Shown here piece by piece: positions 63,786-64,000 of a stretch of DNA of 64,000 nucleotides. A program made the translations under genes and the position numbers. The notes under the pieces are model-generated. The model had not been told where the DNA came from and did no database searches. It worked only from the letters and a program-made list of their open reading frames with translations. The first letter of the stretch is position 1; each line of letters starts with the position of its first letter. The DNA lies in contig JAGFJO010000013.1 in the NCBI GenBank assembly GCA_024102635.1, positions 1 to 64,000 on the forward strand, read 5' to 3'. Source of the stretch: Deltaproteobacteria bacterium. Its GTDB lineage: Bacteria > Bdellovibrionota_C > UBA2361 > JAGFJO01.

Positions 63786-63832
63786 AAAGTATCCTTGCTT
63801 GGTTTTCGGCTTTCATGGATACGCTTTCCGGT

Positions 63833-64000
63833 TTAAAGTCTCCGCCAACGGTGGCCATGAGGCCGGAGAAGGTCAGCCGCGGCCGACGGCCCCCATGTTC
63901 CTGCTTTGTAAGTGTATATTGGCGGAGGCTTGCTGCCCTGCCATGAATTGAAGACGGGGGCCAAAAGGTCCCACGACTCCTCAATCTCGTCATTGCGTGT
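63833..64000 (-). CDS. zwf: Glucose-6-phosphate dehydrogenase, C-terminal 55 residues only
   Basis: The C-terminal end of Zwf, running in from the right window edge. The visible frame contains the segments DEIEESWDLLAPVF, IYTYKAGTWGPSAAADLL and RPHGHRWRRL, where YKAGTWGP-x-AAD is the hallmark of the enzyme's end. The stop TAA is at 63835-63833. A short alternative frame on this strand (63778-63993) is a shadow. The catalytic domain lies beyond the window. Linkage to opcA and pgl supports the call. Confidence 0.93.
   Translation of the reverse strand, partial: TRNDEIEESWDLLAPVFNSWQGSKPPPIYTYKAGTWGPSAAADLLRPHGHRWRRL

Noticed and set aside
63778..63993. A 71-codon frame at the right edge
   Set aside because: It is out of frame with the clear Zwf C-terminus in the same place, which has diagnostic motifs.

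Overview
This window looks like a contiguous piece of chromosome from an uncultured Gram-negative bacterium. The evidence for an outer membrane is an Omp85-type beta-barrel protein, several lipobox lipoproteins, an LptM-like lipoprotein beside dapF, and an S2P/RseP protease. Three acyl-CoA dehydrogenases point to fatty-acid or branched-chain acyl-CoA oxidation. The zwf-opcA-pgl cluster points to an oxidative pentose-phosphate branch. The gene set (short EF-Ts, sigma-54 regulator, PyrR-headed pyr cluster, lysine-rich extensions) fits a deltaproteobacterial-type or other deep proteobacteria-like lineage, but I cannot name a taxon from sequence alone. I found no rRNA, recognisable tRNA, CRISPR array or transposase.

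Layout. (1) 1-2,950 is an accessory end. An integron integrase (505-1749) is preceded on its 5' side by attI-like GTTAT core motifs. A leftward ORF there runs off the window edge and is probably the first gene cassette. A short four-helix-bundle gene and a nucleotidyltransferase/small-protein pair follow. (2) 3,050-7,057 holds a membrane-anchored hydrolase, a baeRF-type (archaeo-eukaryotic release-factor-like) protein and two unrecognised proteins. (3) 7,059-25,486 is mixed metabolism and envelope: acyl-CoA dehydrogenases, an MFS carrier, an Omp85-like protein followed by a reprolysin-like zinc protease, a 21-residue lysine-rich peptide gene, an M29 aminopeptidase, a secreted subtilase, ErpA, class II aldolase, a candidate structured RNA of about 204 nt, a periplasmic gluzincin, an RlmI-like methyltransferase and a sulfatase-like enzyme with Thr at the nucleophile position.

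(4) 25,571-30,269 carries an IclR regulator, then dapA-dapF with the LptM-like lipoprotein, and a glycosyltransferase. (5) 30,288-42,960 is a minus-strand information-processing and pyrimidine supercluster, in transcription order pyrR-pyrB-pyrC-carA-carB-greA-dnaG-rpoD. A good promoter and a leader of about 240 nt precede pyrR. A separate promoter lies between dnaG and rpoD. (6) 42,996-47,398 has small membrane proteins, a degenerate receiver, an NtrC-type regulator and rho, whose leader carries four tandem 18-19 bp repeats. (7) 47,809-55,920 is the classic rpsB-tsf-pyrH-frr-uppS-cdsA-dxr-rseP-tsaB series, also on the minus strand. (8) 56,298-59,998 is purB-purS-purQ plus a GNAT enzyme and a WalJ-type hydrolase. 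(9) 60,075-64,000 has tandem Bor-like lipoproteins, an acyl-CoA dehydrogenase lacking the usual Glu, and zwf(partial)-opcA-pgl.

Most of the window is ordinary housekeeping. The most unusual items are the integron platform at the left edge, the 21-aa histone-tail-like peptide together with a lysine-rich, AT-hook-bearing RpoD N-terminus, the bracketed structured RNA at 20,559-20,762, the rho-leader repeats, and the tandem Bor-like lipoproteins.
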